Part shown: one piece after another, positions 11,931 to 24,244 of the stretch
How positions within the stretch are numbered: position 1 is the stretch's first letter
Layout of the letters: every line of letters begins with the position of its first letter
NCBI GenBank assembly: GCA_963995525.1
Contig: OZ023212.1
Location: 7,120,404-7,184,403 of the forward strand
Length of the DNA: 64,000 nucleotides
Origin: Escarpia spicata
Taxonomy: Eukaryota; Annelida; Polychaeta; Sabellida; Siboglinidae
Reading direction: 5' to 3'
Notes under the pieces: model-generated
Told to the model about the DNA's origin: nothing
Databases searched by the model: none
What the model saw: the letters and a program-made list of their open reading frames with translations, nothing else
Program-made: the position numbers and the translations under genes

Positions 11931-12710
11931 TTCTATCACTGAGGACATTACGTCTCTTGACATGCTAGTGAAAGCTGCCATTCTATCACTGAGGACATTA
12001 CGTCTCTGACACACCAGTGAAAGCTGCCATTCTATCACTGAGGACATTACGTCTCTGACACACCAGTGAAAGCTGCCATTCTATCACTGAGGACATTACG
12101 TCTCTGACACACCAGTGAAAGCTGACATTCTATCACTGAGGACGTTATGTCTGTGACACACCAGTAAAAGCTGCCATTCTATCACTGAGGACATTATGTC
12201 TGTGACACACCAGTGAAAGCTGACATTCTATTACTGAGGACGTTATGTCTGTGACACACCAGTGAAAGCTGACATTCTATCACTGAGGACGTTATGTCTG
12301 TGACACACCAGTGAAAGCTGACATTCTATCACTGAGGACGTTATGTCTGTGACACACCAGTAAAAGCTGCCATTCTATCACTGAGGACATTATGTCTGTG
12401 ACACACCAGTGAAAGCTGACATTCTATCACTGAGGACGTTATGTCTGTGACACACCAGTGAAAGCTGACATTCTATCACTGAGGACGTTATGTCTGTGAC
12501 ACACCAGTGAAAGCTGACATTCTATCACTGAGGACGTTATGTCTGTGACACACCAGTAAAAGCTGCCATTCTATCACTGAGGACATTATGTCTGTGACAC
12601 ACCAGTGAAAGCTGACATTCTATCACTGAGGACGTTATGTCTGTGACACACCAGTGAAAGCTGACATTCTATCACTGAGGACGTTATGTCTGTGACACAC
12701 CAGTGAAAGC
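11931..12710. repeat. 49-bp minisatellite, about 16 units, with a 196-bp higher-order period
   Basis: The unit runs TTCTATCACTGAGGACGTTA, TGTCTGTGACACACCAGTGA, AAGCTGACA. A marked variant CCAGTAAAAGCTGCC recurs at 12161, 12357 and 12553, spaced exactly 196 bp (four units), so the array grew by copying four-unit blocks. The period is not divisible by three and there is no long ORF. A diverged single unit occurs at about 24746-24790. Confidence 0.95.
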
Positions 12711-13330
12711 GTCCCGTTAGTGCATGCTGATGTTGAAAGTTTTCAATACACAAGATCACTGTCAAGAAACAAAATTAATTATAAAGATAATAATTGTGCA
12801 TATGAAGTGATAAGAATATTAGTGGAACAGTCCCCAAGTTAATTCAAACAGACAGAAGCAAACTATTCATCTAACATATTTCACACGCTGCAGTAGAGCA
12901 TTTAACTTCCAGTTACTGCTAAATGAATAACACACATTTTGTCTTTCACGCCTGCATAATATCTCAAAACATTCCTTAGCCAGATGCCTGATAATATTAA
13001 GATCAAGTCTGGTGTCTATTCCATCTGTATCTTTCTGGAATGCACCAGAAGAAAACATTCACGACAAAACAGAAAACTTATGGGCCACCAGACCTGAAGA
13101 ATATAGGTATCTAAATTGAAACTATCACATGATCAAACAATATCATTGAACACCTTTTGCTGCAGGCAAAATTGCAACATTTTAGCTGCTGTTAGACGTG
13201 AATGCTGTGAGAGTAGACAGTAGAAAGGAGAGGTAGTCTTAGCACGCTATGGTAGTCACTAGGTGAGTCTAACACTGTCACCACCAGCAGCAGACAGCAC
13301 AGAGTAGCACGGCACGAGTCCTGCTCTTAC

Positions 13331-13390
13331 GTTTGCGTTTTAATCGCTCCAGGGTCTTCTCTCGTTCCATCGTTCTGTCGCGAAAAAACT
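13331..13390 (-). CDS. PPFIBP1: Liprin-beta exon 6: short coiled-coil exon
   Basis: This 60-nt exon has acceptor CTGACTTTTGTTTGCAG and donor C|GTAAGA. It enters in phase 1 and leaves in phase 1. It encodes FFRDRTMEREKTLERLKRK, a strongly charged helix. I identified it by its splice sites and by phase agreement on both sides, since it is too short to stand out as an ORF. An unrelated ORF on the opposite strand overlaps it. Confidence 0.82.
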
Positions 13391-14435
13391 CTGCAAACAA
13401 AAGTCAGATTTCTGCCAGTCTGGTGCAAAGTCACGGTGTCATTAACCTGATTGACACAGTGATGGCGTCTTTGATCCAGCGTCATGGACATGGCAGCGTC
13501 GACTCAATTTTGTTGGCCTAGTGTCTTTGTCTGTATCATACCATCTGCTGGCAAATCGCACCTAAAGGTTTTGTCCTTTGGACTACATGAAGCTGTGTCA
13601 TCTAACTGACAATGTGACACAACTATACATGTTTGTTTGTAGGAACATGTGTCAGAAATTAATCACTGTGCCATGTGCGACAGTGCGTATTAAAACTAGC
13701 ACACAAAAACCAGGTCAACATTAATTTGCAGGAGACATGTCTGCAAAGGAGAAAGGATGTATACATTACTACCCAAATTTAGACTGACAAAGTGAGTTAC
13801 ACAGCGTCATGTGCTGGTATAGTCATCATCATAATATTAGTAATAACTGATAAATAATAGTTAGCAATAATTATATGGGAGTGAGAATGTTATTTGTTAT
13901 TGTTGTTAAAAAAACAGATTAAAAAAGTACATAGATGTATGTTGTTTTAGCAGCCCAAATGCTGGCTGGCCGGATGCTGATATATCAGTCTGACAGTGGA
14001 CAGTCTCTCATCATACCTGCTGTGTTTGGTTATGAAAACAAAGTTTTGAACATATTTAAACCTACCTTGAGGGATAAACATACATATACCAAGACACAGC
14101 AATGCAACAGGTAAAGGGAAAGCATTGTGCACCAAAACAATATGACATATATTCTATATGACATACCAATTTGTTAAGCAAAGAGGATAAGATCCTTTGT
14201 TAATTAAGGATTTAGGTTCATTCAATCTATCATTGTCATCTTGAAAATGATATTGAATTGAAAAACCAACAGCATATATGCAGTTTAAACAGTCAGGTAT
14301 ATGTTTCTGTTAAGCCATTAGAAACATTTTAACTGTTGCACATTTCTATTTACATTATTCAAAATTGAATAGAATATTTGAGGTACCACATAGTCCATAT
14401 TCGTTACTTCCTATTTCGTTACCATAACAACCTAC
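13391..14435. other. Intron 5
   Basis: About 1 kb of AT-rich sequence. I see no repeat or motif beyond the splice sites. Confidence 0.8.
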
Positions 14436-14547
14436 CTGAATCTGACGACAATGATGATATCGTTCCATTTCGTGCAACTTTTGAACGCAGTTCTGTCACT
14501 TCTATCGTGCGGTCATTCAATCGACTTTGAAGTTCATCAATCCGTTT
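14436..14547 (-). CDS. PPFIBP1: Liprin-beta exon 5: coiled coil
   Basis: This 112-nt exon has acceptor AATTTTTTCCAG and donor TCAG|GTAGGT (37 codons plus one base). It starts KRIDELQSRLNDRTIEVTEL, a clear heptad pattern, and ends in a Ser-rich patch. Sequence match to vertebrates is weaker here, but position, splice signals and phase agree with the neighbouring exons. Exons 5 and 6 together give about 57 residues where vertebrate liprin-beta-1 has roughly 100, so the coil is shorter. Confidence 0.88.
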
Positions 14548-16164
14548 CTGGAAAAAATTAATTTTCATTGAGAATCTTTAAAATATTGTTTGTACAAAAT
14601 ATCCTAATTTATTACTAACACAATGTGTAACCTGATGGCAAACCTGCCATTTTACACCTTCTTTGGTGGCTCTGATCACAGAAACCCTTATTTACATAAC
14701 ATATCCTCAATTGTCACTTGATGCTCACAGAGATCCCACGTAATGTTATGATGTAGGGGCATTACACGAAGAGCTGGCACTTTGCTCCCCCGAGGAGGTT
14801 GAAAGAGGGAAAATGTATCCTAACCCTAAACCCTCTAGAAAGAGTTTTAAGACAGAATTCTGCAATTGCTGGTGTGCTCATTTTCTATGTGAAATGTTGC
14901 TGTGGCAGTACATCTGGATTCTTAATGAGTAAATTGAACAGTTTGTCCTTAAAATTAATAATTTATATGTACACGGGTAGATTCAGTAAACATTTTATAC
15001 AAAGCTGTATTTCCACCACCAATGTAGGGGTGTACTTAGGATCTCACAATGGGGGGCCAAGCATTAGTTTTGTAATTATCTTATATAATACGTTATTTTT
15101 ATCACAAATCAACTATTGTATTATGGTGTGGGGATACCAAGGTAATCGAATATTAAAAATACAAAAGAAAGCTATGAGAATTTTATCTATAAATAAATAT
15201 AATTCACACTCTGAGCCACTTTTCAAAAAATTTAATATCTTAAAAATTGATGACATGTTAAAATTACATGAACTTAAGTTTTATTATAAATACGTACATC
15301 ATGACCTCCCTGCTTACCTATTAAATTGGAAAATAATTACAAATGCTTACGTACACAATTACAACACAAGGAAAAAAACAGAATTACACCCTTTCAGAAC
15401 AAAACATGAATTTGCCAAAAGATGTCTTAGATACAGTTTGCCACATGTCATTAACAATACCTCAAAGCTAGTCACAGAGAAGATTGGAACACATAGCTTC
15501 AGAAGTTTTGGTAATTATGCAAAAAACAATTTATTAGAAAAATACGTAGATACGTGTACAATATTAAACTGCTATACATGCTATCATAGTCATTAAAACT
15601 GTATTAATGCACGTGATATTTATGGATATGTATTGTATATATATATGTGTATAAATCAGCATATGGATATTGTATTTGTGCATACACACATACATATCAA
15701 GTATATTGAAGTGTACTATTGACAACTAGTATTTGTTTATTTTACCATACTTTTTAATACTCCAATTTATTTATGCATGCATATATGCAATCTAGTAGCT
15801 CGGTTTCTTTTCTTTTCCTGCACTTTTACATTTACATTTGCACTTCCTTCGGTAAATTTTGAGTTGAAACAAATTATTCTTGTGGCTCCTATGAGAGCGA
15901 CTGTTATTGTCTTAATAGGAGTCACAGACCCCATCTAATTATAAATTACACTGCATTTGTATATATATATATGCCTGTTCATGTTACGTTAATTTGATAT
16001 TATACACATATTAAAATTGGGTCTAAATAAAACTTTCTTGTTCTTATTCTTGTATGCTAAAATGTAAAACAGGTTACATTATTTTTGTATTACCAGCGGA
16101 GGCCACAGCCACTCTGTACATGCCACTGGGAGACACTTGCGTGTCATGTTTTCACCCTACCCAC
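14548..16164. other. Intron 4
   Basis: About 1.6 kb, most of it a dead LINE fragment (14905-16046). The 350 bases before the LINE contain a short CCTAACCCTAAACCC stretch that resembles telomeric repeat by chance, and nothing else I can name. Confidence 0.8.
14905..16046 (+). mobile_element. 5'-truncated non-LTR retrotransposon, C-terminal RT region and 3'UTR
   Basis: The plus-strand frame ending at 15596 carries the region after the reverse-transcriptase core: ILYNTLFLSQINYCIMVWGY, KIQKKAMRILSINKYNSHSE and PLFKKFNILKIDDMLKLHEL are family-typical. Upstream, LNSLSL and FTG-type segments are present but collapsed by deletions. A 3'UTR of about 450 bases ends in CTAAATAAAACTTTCTTGTT and a T-rich tail. 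The catalytic core is absent. It is a different family from the LINE at 11.0-11.9 kb. Confidence 0.85.
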
Positions 16165-16296
16165 CTGGGCGACGCCCGTTCGCTCCTCGAGTTCACATCT
16201 CTCTCTCTCAGATGATGCCAACTTGAGCTTGAGGTTGGAGATCTCAGCGAGAAGGTCGAGTTTGTGAGTCTCCAGAGTGGATGGATTCTTCAACTC
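16165..16296 (-). CDS. PPFIBP1: Liprin-beta exon 4: coiled coil
   Basis: This 132-nt exon (44 codons, phase 0 to phase 0) lies between acceptor CCTTGTTGTGCCGCAG and donor CAG|GTGGGT. It contains TLETHKLDLLAEISNLKLKL, against vertebrate SLETQKLDLMAEISNLKLKL, followed by a charged coil rich in Arg and Glu. It follows exon 3 across an intron of nearly 20 kb. The phase-0 entry also accepts the alternative first exon at 18.6 kb. Confidence 0.95.
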
Positions 16297-17605
16297 CTGC
16301 GGCACAACAAGGGTAAACGTTTAGTGTACAATTAAACAATGTTCACTGATACTTGTATATGCAAATGACTTGAGACCAGGGTCTTCCGCCAATCCATATG
16401 TAATTCTCATTTTCACAGTTGTGAGAAAAGTGCAGTAGAAACTGTCTTGGGAGACCATTCATCTTGGGTGATCATCTATCTTGGACAAAAAAGATCTTTG
16501 TTCCTCATTAAATATCTTTTTAAAGTTACACGACATACAATAGGCAACCATCTATCTTGACAGGCCACTTTTACTGGGCTGAAGGGTGGTCATTAAACAC
16601 AGGTAAAATGTGGATTCAGGGCTCTGTGTGATATCAAATGTAAAAATCCACAGAACCTCCCATGTTCTATGACACACAAAAGGAGCATTTAAAAAAATTA
16701 AACGCACACTCTCTACACATATATCTTATGTTACACGTTACCTATATTCTTCAAGTGATCTGACAAATACAATTAAACAGGTAAGTACTCATTTAACTAA
16801 CTGCAAATCTTTAACAATTTCTTGCTCAATAGTTACATTAATTATATTCTCGAGAGGATATACATACTAATAAGGAGTTCCTTGGAGAATGCCACATGGG
16901 AATACAAGGGTTAATAAAGGTATGTAGAACTACAGTCTACAGCTCAGGGTGAACTGAAAAACACATGCCTAGAAAGGTAACCAACCACACAATGGGCGGA
17001 ACAATGCAAGGTCCATTGAACCCAACCAAAGGCCACAAGTGATAGGTTAATGCATGGCACAAACAGTTGACATTTTCAGCAGTATAATTAACCCTATTAC
17101 ACTGACAGCAGAAAAAGATTAACATTACAAGAAAAAAGTATTGGGTATTACCACGTAATATAGTTTATAGATCACCCACATAACAGGACAAATAGACTCA
17201 CTGAGAAGCCACTGACCTTAAAATACCCATACATTTATGACATGACCCATACCGCGACACAGAAACTAAAATATCAAAAGTTAATTAGCCACTAATTAAT
17301 TAACAGCAACTTCCTCTCCATACAGGAAATCTACTGTGTTGGATGAATGAAGTAGGTCTAAATATTGATGAAACCAAAGGATGTGACAGCGTTTTATTTA
17401 TTGTACATATATATCTTTAGGAACAGTTGGGAATTGCCTACGTAAATCCGATGGACATTGATGCAAGAATCTTTAAGCCATGTCAGTCCAAAAAGTCAGG
17501 AAATAAATGATGTCTTCCTGGAAAGTCACATCTCCTAGAATTGACCGTTGAGTGGAGGAAGATCACTTGAATCACCATATAACTCACGCCAAAATGACAA
17601 GCATC

Positions 17606-17760
17606 AATTTTAATAGTAAGAACTAAACTTACATGGAGCTATAGTTGAAACTTGCGTCATTTCACATGACATCAATGCATGATCAAGATCCGCTGTAGAT
17701 TGATGGAAACGACGTTTCAACTGTAGCTCCAATGTAAGTTTAATTCTTGCTATTAAAATT
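17606..17760. mobile_element. Foldback element bracketed by a 12-bp direct repeat
   Basis: Arms 17606-17651 and 17714-17760 are reverse complements with a few mismatches (AATTTTAATAGTAAGAAC against GCTATTAAAATT at the tips; AGTTGAAAC against GTTTCAACT at the base). GACAAGCATCAA occurs at 17596 and again at 17795, a candidate target duplication that would extend the element slightly to the right. The base shares GACGTTTCAACTG with the foldback at 362-503. Confidence 0.65.
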
Positions 17761-18583
17761 CAATCTTGGAGCCATGAACAATATCTTCCGTATCGACAAG
17801 CATCAAGTCTGTCAAAAGTTTGCGGTAATCAGACAAGACTGGTGACTTACTACCATTATTACTTTACATTAAACAAGACATTCGACTCTTACAGAGTTTT
17901 ATATATGTATTACCAATTTCAAACCAAAACATATTTGTGATTATCAATACATTGATTATGTTTGACTTTGAAGGCATCAAAGTTATAATTTCCTTCAGAA
18001 AGGAAATCCTGTTATGTTGTATGCATCATTCAGAGCTTGTCATATATTTATTATATATTTATTTCTAGCCATACCAGTAAGTTCCAGCCATCTAACCTAG
18101 ATACATCTTAGTGTTTACGTGTTACGTTTTGTTATCTTAGGTCGGGTACCCCAAACAGCCCAATCTTGGGCTAACGCAGGAGTTTGTGGTGTTTGTGCAC
18201 ATGTGCTGTGCGTTGCTTAAATTAGTAAATTACTTAAAGGCAGTTAAGGTGATTGGGTATGTTGAAAGGAAGGTTCATGTTCATCTGAATGGCAATAGTC
18301 CAAAAACCACATGCCCACCATTTAATTATATTTAGTTTAGTACCGCACGTGCATTATCATAAAACAAACACTTGGATTCACTAACTTAGATTCTGCAGAA
18401 AAGTACCAGAATTCACCCACTATTGAATGTTCTGCTGTCAAATGATCTGCGAGCTGATTCACCTACCTCAGTCATGGCCTTAGTGGAAAATTACCCAGCC
18501 TAATGCCAACTATAAACAATAGAGCCTTCTACAAGTACACACAGAGAGACACACATATTGCAGCGTAGAAGCACTCAACTTAC

Positions 18584-18637
18584 ATCGTTCTTTACCAAGT
18601 ACTTTCTCCGCGACGACACACACCCACACAGCGACAT
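18584..18637 (-). CDS. PPFIBP1: Putative alternative first coding exon B of liprin-beta
   Basis: An ATG at 18637 opens 18 codons, MSLCGCVSSRRKYLVKND, ending at a consensus donor GAT|GTAAGT in phase 0. An in-frame TAA sits three codons before the ATG. Joined to exon 4 (16296) the frame is preserved, giving an isoform without the first 194 codons. Cys4 and Cys6 beside a basic RRK cluster could be palmitoylation sites for membrane targeting, which is inference. The surrounding stretch is richer in CpG than the intron. The short length makes chance possible. Confidence 0.5.
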
Positions 18638-21522
18638 AGTCCGGGGTTACGTCAACACAATACACTGCTGTCCCATCTATATGTGTCACCTACAGTGTTG
18701 ACAAGTATGACACACAAAGATCTGTCAAACAATCCACAAGTGTTTATTCTCTTGATCCGATCAATGGCCTTTGGACTTCAAACACCCAACTCTAGTCCGT
18801 GACACTCCAGACTTGAGCGATATATGACTGAATGTTCCTTCTATCCACTCCAAGTACGTGTATCACACGGATAGTTAACAAATGTTTCCAACAACATACA
18901 GACAGACATGAAGTAATCACACTGAATCCGCCGGGTACAACCAAGTTCCAACTATTCTGTCTGTCACTGGCCCAGTTCTGCACCAAATCGACAAATTAGA
19001 TCAAATCTCAAATTTCAGGTATTCGCCATTAATCAGCATAAGTGGGTGACTGAAGCAAGACACCTGTCACACCCACAGTCACAGCTACTGCTGGCCTCTG
19101 ATAGTGTCTGATGTTTACAGTTCACTCATGCGTGTCCATCCACACCATGACCATTGTTTATCACACTTGGCTTCTTGCTGTTGGTTAATAACAAGGACTA
19201 GGCACATATACAGCAGTCCTGTGTTGACAGTGGGTGTGTCCACAACTGGTCACCAATGGGACATGTCCTGGTGTCCACACTTAACAGGTCCAATTCTCTT
19301 AACAGGTCCAATACACTAGCCAAACACCTGACCTTTCCCTCACTGAAGCGTTGACCTCATTCCTTGGTCGGTGGTGCGTGACCACTTCTGGCAATATCCT
19401 CACAGATGATATTTTGGCAGCCAATGTTTTGACACAGAGTGAATACCTTCACCACTTGTACAATTTGCACAGTCCACATCCGTTTCTAATATAAGCCCCG
19501 TGTCTCCATTAACTGTGCCAACACCAGTCACATGGTGGACATCAAACACCACTGGGCAAACAAGGAAGCCAATAAAAACCAGTCATTCATATCAATGCCT
19601 ATATTACTCCACAGCTTCCCTTGCACAGGGGCCAAGTGCACAGTTCCAATCAACTTGAGGCTGCTACCTAGAATCACTCCATTCCAAGTAATCCAAACTG
19701 CACCAGTGAGGAATGCTCAACAAAACAAGATGTCTGCCAACCAGAAAACTATCCTCACTAATCCTGATCACTGATCCTTATGGTCCGTATTTCTTCCTCA
19801 AAGCGTTAGTTCAGTTTCCTGCCCAGCTCAAACATAAATGCCTTGACCACCAGCAGGACAACACCATCAGACTGTTGTGTCCACTATGAGTCCAGATTGA
19901 TCTGCCAGTGAAATTACAAGTCTGCTGCAATGGTCCAGGGGCTTACATGCAAATGTGTGCATGGTCTAGATAAGACCAGGCTTTAATTAGGAACTTATCC
20001 AGTGCCTGACTACCAGGATACGATACAGGTCATGGGTGGTGTTGTCACTCAATCTGTCACAGGTATACAAGTATGCAGAACTCAAGCAGATTACACAGCC
20101 TGTTTGTAATTAACATCCCAGTCTAGCACAAATACTGTAATGATTATTACTGATGCCTTTGGCTTGGTGCTTTGTGTGTGGGTGTAAGCAATAATTATTT
20201 GCCTGACAGTCAACATCCCAATTCCCAAATTGCAATGACTGCATTCCTTTCAGGCAAGTCACAAACCACACAGTTCGGAAATAGCTAATAATAATAAATA
20301 GGATATACAGGTAGATTTAATGTGGCTAGTGTTTCTGTTGTAAGATTGTATCAGCCACGTCGCATTAAATGATCTAACTTGACACCTATCCTCTAGTGAT
20401 ATCAGAAGTTATGCAATAATAATTTATGATAGCTACCTCAAAGTATTGCTGTAGGCTTTCCCTACAGGTCTACTGGTTGGCGACATTATTACGAGGACAG
20501 GTACAAATACCATATTTTGGATCATTGTAGCAATTTAACTTGATGTCAAAAGGTCAAATACCTAGAACACAGGTTATCAAATACATATTTTGACATCGCA
20601 ATCAATAAAAGCAGCAATGAGACCAGTAGCGCCTCACAATGGACAATGCCACACTAAGGGAGCATGGCTTATACAACTAATTTTGTACATGCTTTGATGG
20701 TTAAATCAGTCTTAACATTTAAATAAATTCAGTAAAAGGTAACCTGAGGAATTTGTTAGTAGTAACTAAATACTGAGCACTACAACATGACATTCTATGA
20801 CATAAAATAATGACAATGAAGTAAGCATCCAATGGTAAGGTGTCACAAGTGTCTCAATCTCCCCTTGGCCCCACCCTTTTTAAGCTAAATGTTCCCTGCA
20901 GCTGTTGCAATAATAACAATGCTAAGAAAAACTAGTTGCAACTTATTTGATATCCACTAAACAGTCATCTTTCTAATACCGATTCCATCTTCACACAACG
21001 TGGACAGATATAGCATTACCAAAGCAACAACAATAAATGCCTCAGACACATCCTCAAAATCAATTGGCAAGATAAGAGTCCATAAATTATTATTATTTAT
21101 AATAATAATAGTCCATCAATGCAGAACTAATGAATAGAACAAACCAAACCAGCTTCAAGAAGTACAATCGACATGGACTAGACACACCATCCAAAAGGGA
21201 ACCAGAACAATTATAAAACAAGCCTTGGATTGGAAAACAAAAAAAGGCAGACCCAAAAAACTACAGAAGGAATTATATTAATATGGAACCACCTGCAAAA
21301 AATGAAGAACAGCGAATAACAGACTCAAACAAAGTGCATTGGAGAAGCATCGTTTTGGTCCTGTGCTCTACTCAGAGTGTAGAGGAATACGTAATTAAAG
21401 TAACTAACGCCACATGACTATTCAAACAATTATTTATCCTAATCTCACCATTTGTTTTTTAGTCAATCATAACATATACAAACCATTAAATAACGATGAC
21501 ACTCATTGAATTGACACCAAAA

Positions 21523-23066
21523 CACCAGTTCCAGACTCGCATATCTACCATCCGTACAACCTTGGATCAGCATCAGTTGCAGACTCACATATCTACCATC
21601 TGTACAACCTTGGATCAGCACCAGTTCCAGACTCACATATCTACCATCTGTACAACCTTGGATCAGCACCAGTTCCAGACTCACATATCTACCATCTGTA
21701 CAACCTTGGATCAGCATCAGTTCCAGACTCACATATCTACCATCTGTACAACCTTGGATCAGCATCAGTTCCAGACTCACATATCTACCATCCGTACAAC
21801 CTTGGATCAGCATCAGTTGCAGACTCACATATCTACCATATGTACAACCTTAGATCAGCATCAGTTCCAGACTCACATATCTACCATCTGTACAACCTTG
21901 GATCAGCACCAGTTCCAGACTCACATATCTACCATCTGTACAACCTTGGATCAGCATCAGTTCCAGACTCACATATCTACCATCCGTACAACCTTGGATC
22001 AGCACCAGTTCCAGACTCACATATCTACCATCCGTACAACCTTGGATCAGCATCAGTTCCAGACTCACATATCTACCATCTGTACAACCTTGGATCAGCA
22101 TCAGTTCCAGACTCACATATCTACCATCTGTACAACCTTGGATCAGCATCAGTTCCAGACTCACATATCTACCATCCGTACAACCTTGGATCAGCATCAG
22201 TTCCAGACTCACATATCTACCATCTGTACAACCTTGGATCAGCACCAGTTGCAGACTCAAATATCTACCATCCGTACAACCTTGGATCAGCATCAGTTGC
22301 AGACTCAAATATCTACCATCCGTACAACCTTGGATCAGCATCAGTTGCAGACTCACATATCTACCATCTGTACAACCTTGGATCAGCACCAGTTGCAGAC
22401 TCAAATATCTACCATCTGTACAACCTTGGATCAGCACCAGTTCCAGACTCACATATCTACCATATGTACAACCTTAGATCAGCATCAGTTCCAGACTCAC
22501 ATATCTACCATCTGTACAACCTTGGATCAGCACCAGTTCCAGACTCACATATCTACCATCTGTACAACCTTGGATCAGCATCAGTTCCAGACTCACATAT
22601 CTACCATCCGTACAACCTTGGATCAGCACCAGTTCCAGACTCACATATCTACCATCCGTACAACCTTGGATCAGCATCAGTTCCAGACTCACATATCTAC
22701 CATCTGTACAACCTTGGATCAGCATCAGTTCCAGACTCACATATCTACCATCTGTACAACCTTGGATCAGCATCAGTTGCAGACTCACATATCTACCATC
22801 TGTACAACCTTGGATCAGCACCAGTTGCAGACTCAAATATCTACCATCCGTACAACCTTGGATCAGCATCAGTTGCAGACTCAAATATCTACCATCCGTA
22901 CAACCTTGGATCAGCATCAGTTGCAGACTCACATATCTACCATCTGTACAACCTTGGATCAGCATCAGTTGCAGACTCAAATATCTACCATCCGTACAAC
23001 CTTGGATCAGCATCAGTTGCAGACTCACATATCTACCATCCGTACAACCTTGGATCAGCACCAGTT
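21523..23066. repeat. 48-bp minisatellite, about 32 units
   Basis: The unit runs GATCAGCACCAGTTCCAGAC, TCACATATCTACCATCTGTA, CAACCTTG. The marked variant ATATGTACAACCTTAGATC occurs at about 21838 and 22462, exactly 624 bp (13 units) apart, and neighbouring variants repeat in the same order, so a 13-unit block was duplicated. The period is divisible by three and the unit lacks stops, so ORFs of 528 and 410 residues appear on one strand and about 200 on the other. I treat these as artefacts. Confidence 0.95.
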
Positions 23067-24244
23067 CTCTAGCTCATCATAGTGCTTGTAGACATGAATC
23101 AATTCTTACCAAATCATCTGTAAGTGACACAGCATAGCTATTTTCAGGTCCCCATTTCCATCTGATCTTCCCGCCCTCAAACCACATACCAGTGACTCAT
23201 AGTTCCAAACCAGGCAGCTGGATTGAGACCCAGGCCAACCACTAAATGTTCATAATGAGACATGGCATGTGTCTAACCTGTTACTGCCACATCAGGTGAA
23301 TTTTATAACACATAAATGACAGCTGACTTTGATGTGCCTGAATGATATGAGGCACCCTAGGACCTCTGTGAACTGAGGGAATCAGTGTAGCCACAACATG
23401 CCCTAATGTACTAGTATAAGGAGTTTCTAGCTTCTAACTGTTGTGACTTTATAACTTATGAGGTGGGTGTATAAAATGAATGCAACTTAAAGCTGCATTT
23501 GGCAACACAATTCACCTCGTCACAATGCCCACTGTCATTACCATTAAGAATATAACATTAGGAATTTATGACGAACATGCATCAAAGTTATTGTCATTAA
23601 AGCCTAAGATGGGTATCTACTTAATATTTGGCTTTGTAACTTATTGGGAATACACGTATGTGAATTCTGCAATTATCATAAAATGCTAGTACAGTGTACT
23701 GTATCAGGTTTACAATGCATACTATGTAGCAAATATAATTTCTGAAAGAACCTTAAATATTTGTTTCTGAAAGATCAACAACAACAAGGACCGTAACCTT
23801 CGAGATATGATATGATATTCAGCTGATACAGAAACCACCTTTTATTAGGAAATACAAGCCAGAAGATGACGTCACAGCACATATTATGAACTCTCTGTTA
23901 GTACTATCAGTGCGATCATGTTCTCCATAAATGACCAACAGAACTTCACCAAGTTCTGTGTATCTAGACAGTATAGTTTATTAAACACAGGGGATCATGA
24001 ATGACAAAACATCTTTTGAGACACGACAGGAAGATCTGATAGTTATACATAAGAGCATAATACCATTGATAACAGATTCATTCAAAAGAGTTAAGCTTTA
24101 TAAATGTCTGGTCTTCCACAAGAAACACCACCAATTCCCATAGGTACATGTGAGGAAGTGTTGTAGCCAGCAGAACAACGCATCAAGAGATACATAATGA
24201 TCTTGGCACTGGACCCTAGTGTGACAATTTATAATTATATCGTT

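Larger units (their letters stand above)
4696..13330. other. Intron 6
   Basis: About 8.6 kb, repeat-dominated in its right half: a palindromic MITE (8858-9016), the 45-bp minisatellite (9352-10914), the 49-bp minisatellite (10952-12710) and a CR1-like LINE fragment inside the latter. A SINE copy sits at 7812-7990. The stretch 4696-7800 is AT-rich and featureless apart from a CTCF-like motif near 5853 and a short (GA)n run near 5520. I see nothing I can name in 8000-8850 or 12720-13330. Confidence 0.7.

Noticed and set aside
14815..14835. CCTAACCCTAAACCC telomere-like sequence
   Set aside because: Only two imperfect units, next to a truncated LINE. Not an array.
18584..18689. Internal exon reading in the other frame (acceptor CTGTAG, about 35 codons to the same donor)
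   Set aside because: Its length is not a multiple of three, so it would break the liprin-beta frame, and the acceptor tract is weak. The ATG first-exon reading fits phase better.
21496..23082. ORF of 528 residues (and 410, 200 and 195 residue ORFs) in the 48-bp array
   Set aside because: The unit is 48 bp and stop-free in several frames on both strands, so long ORFs are automatic. There is no start context or unique flanking domain, and no sign of codon-level constraint.
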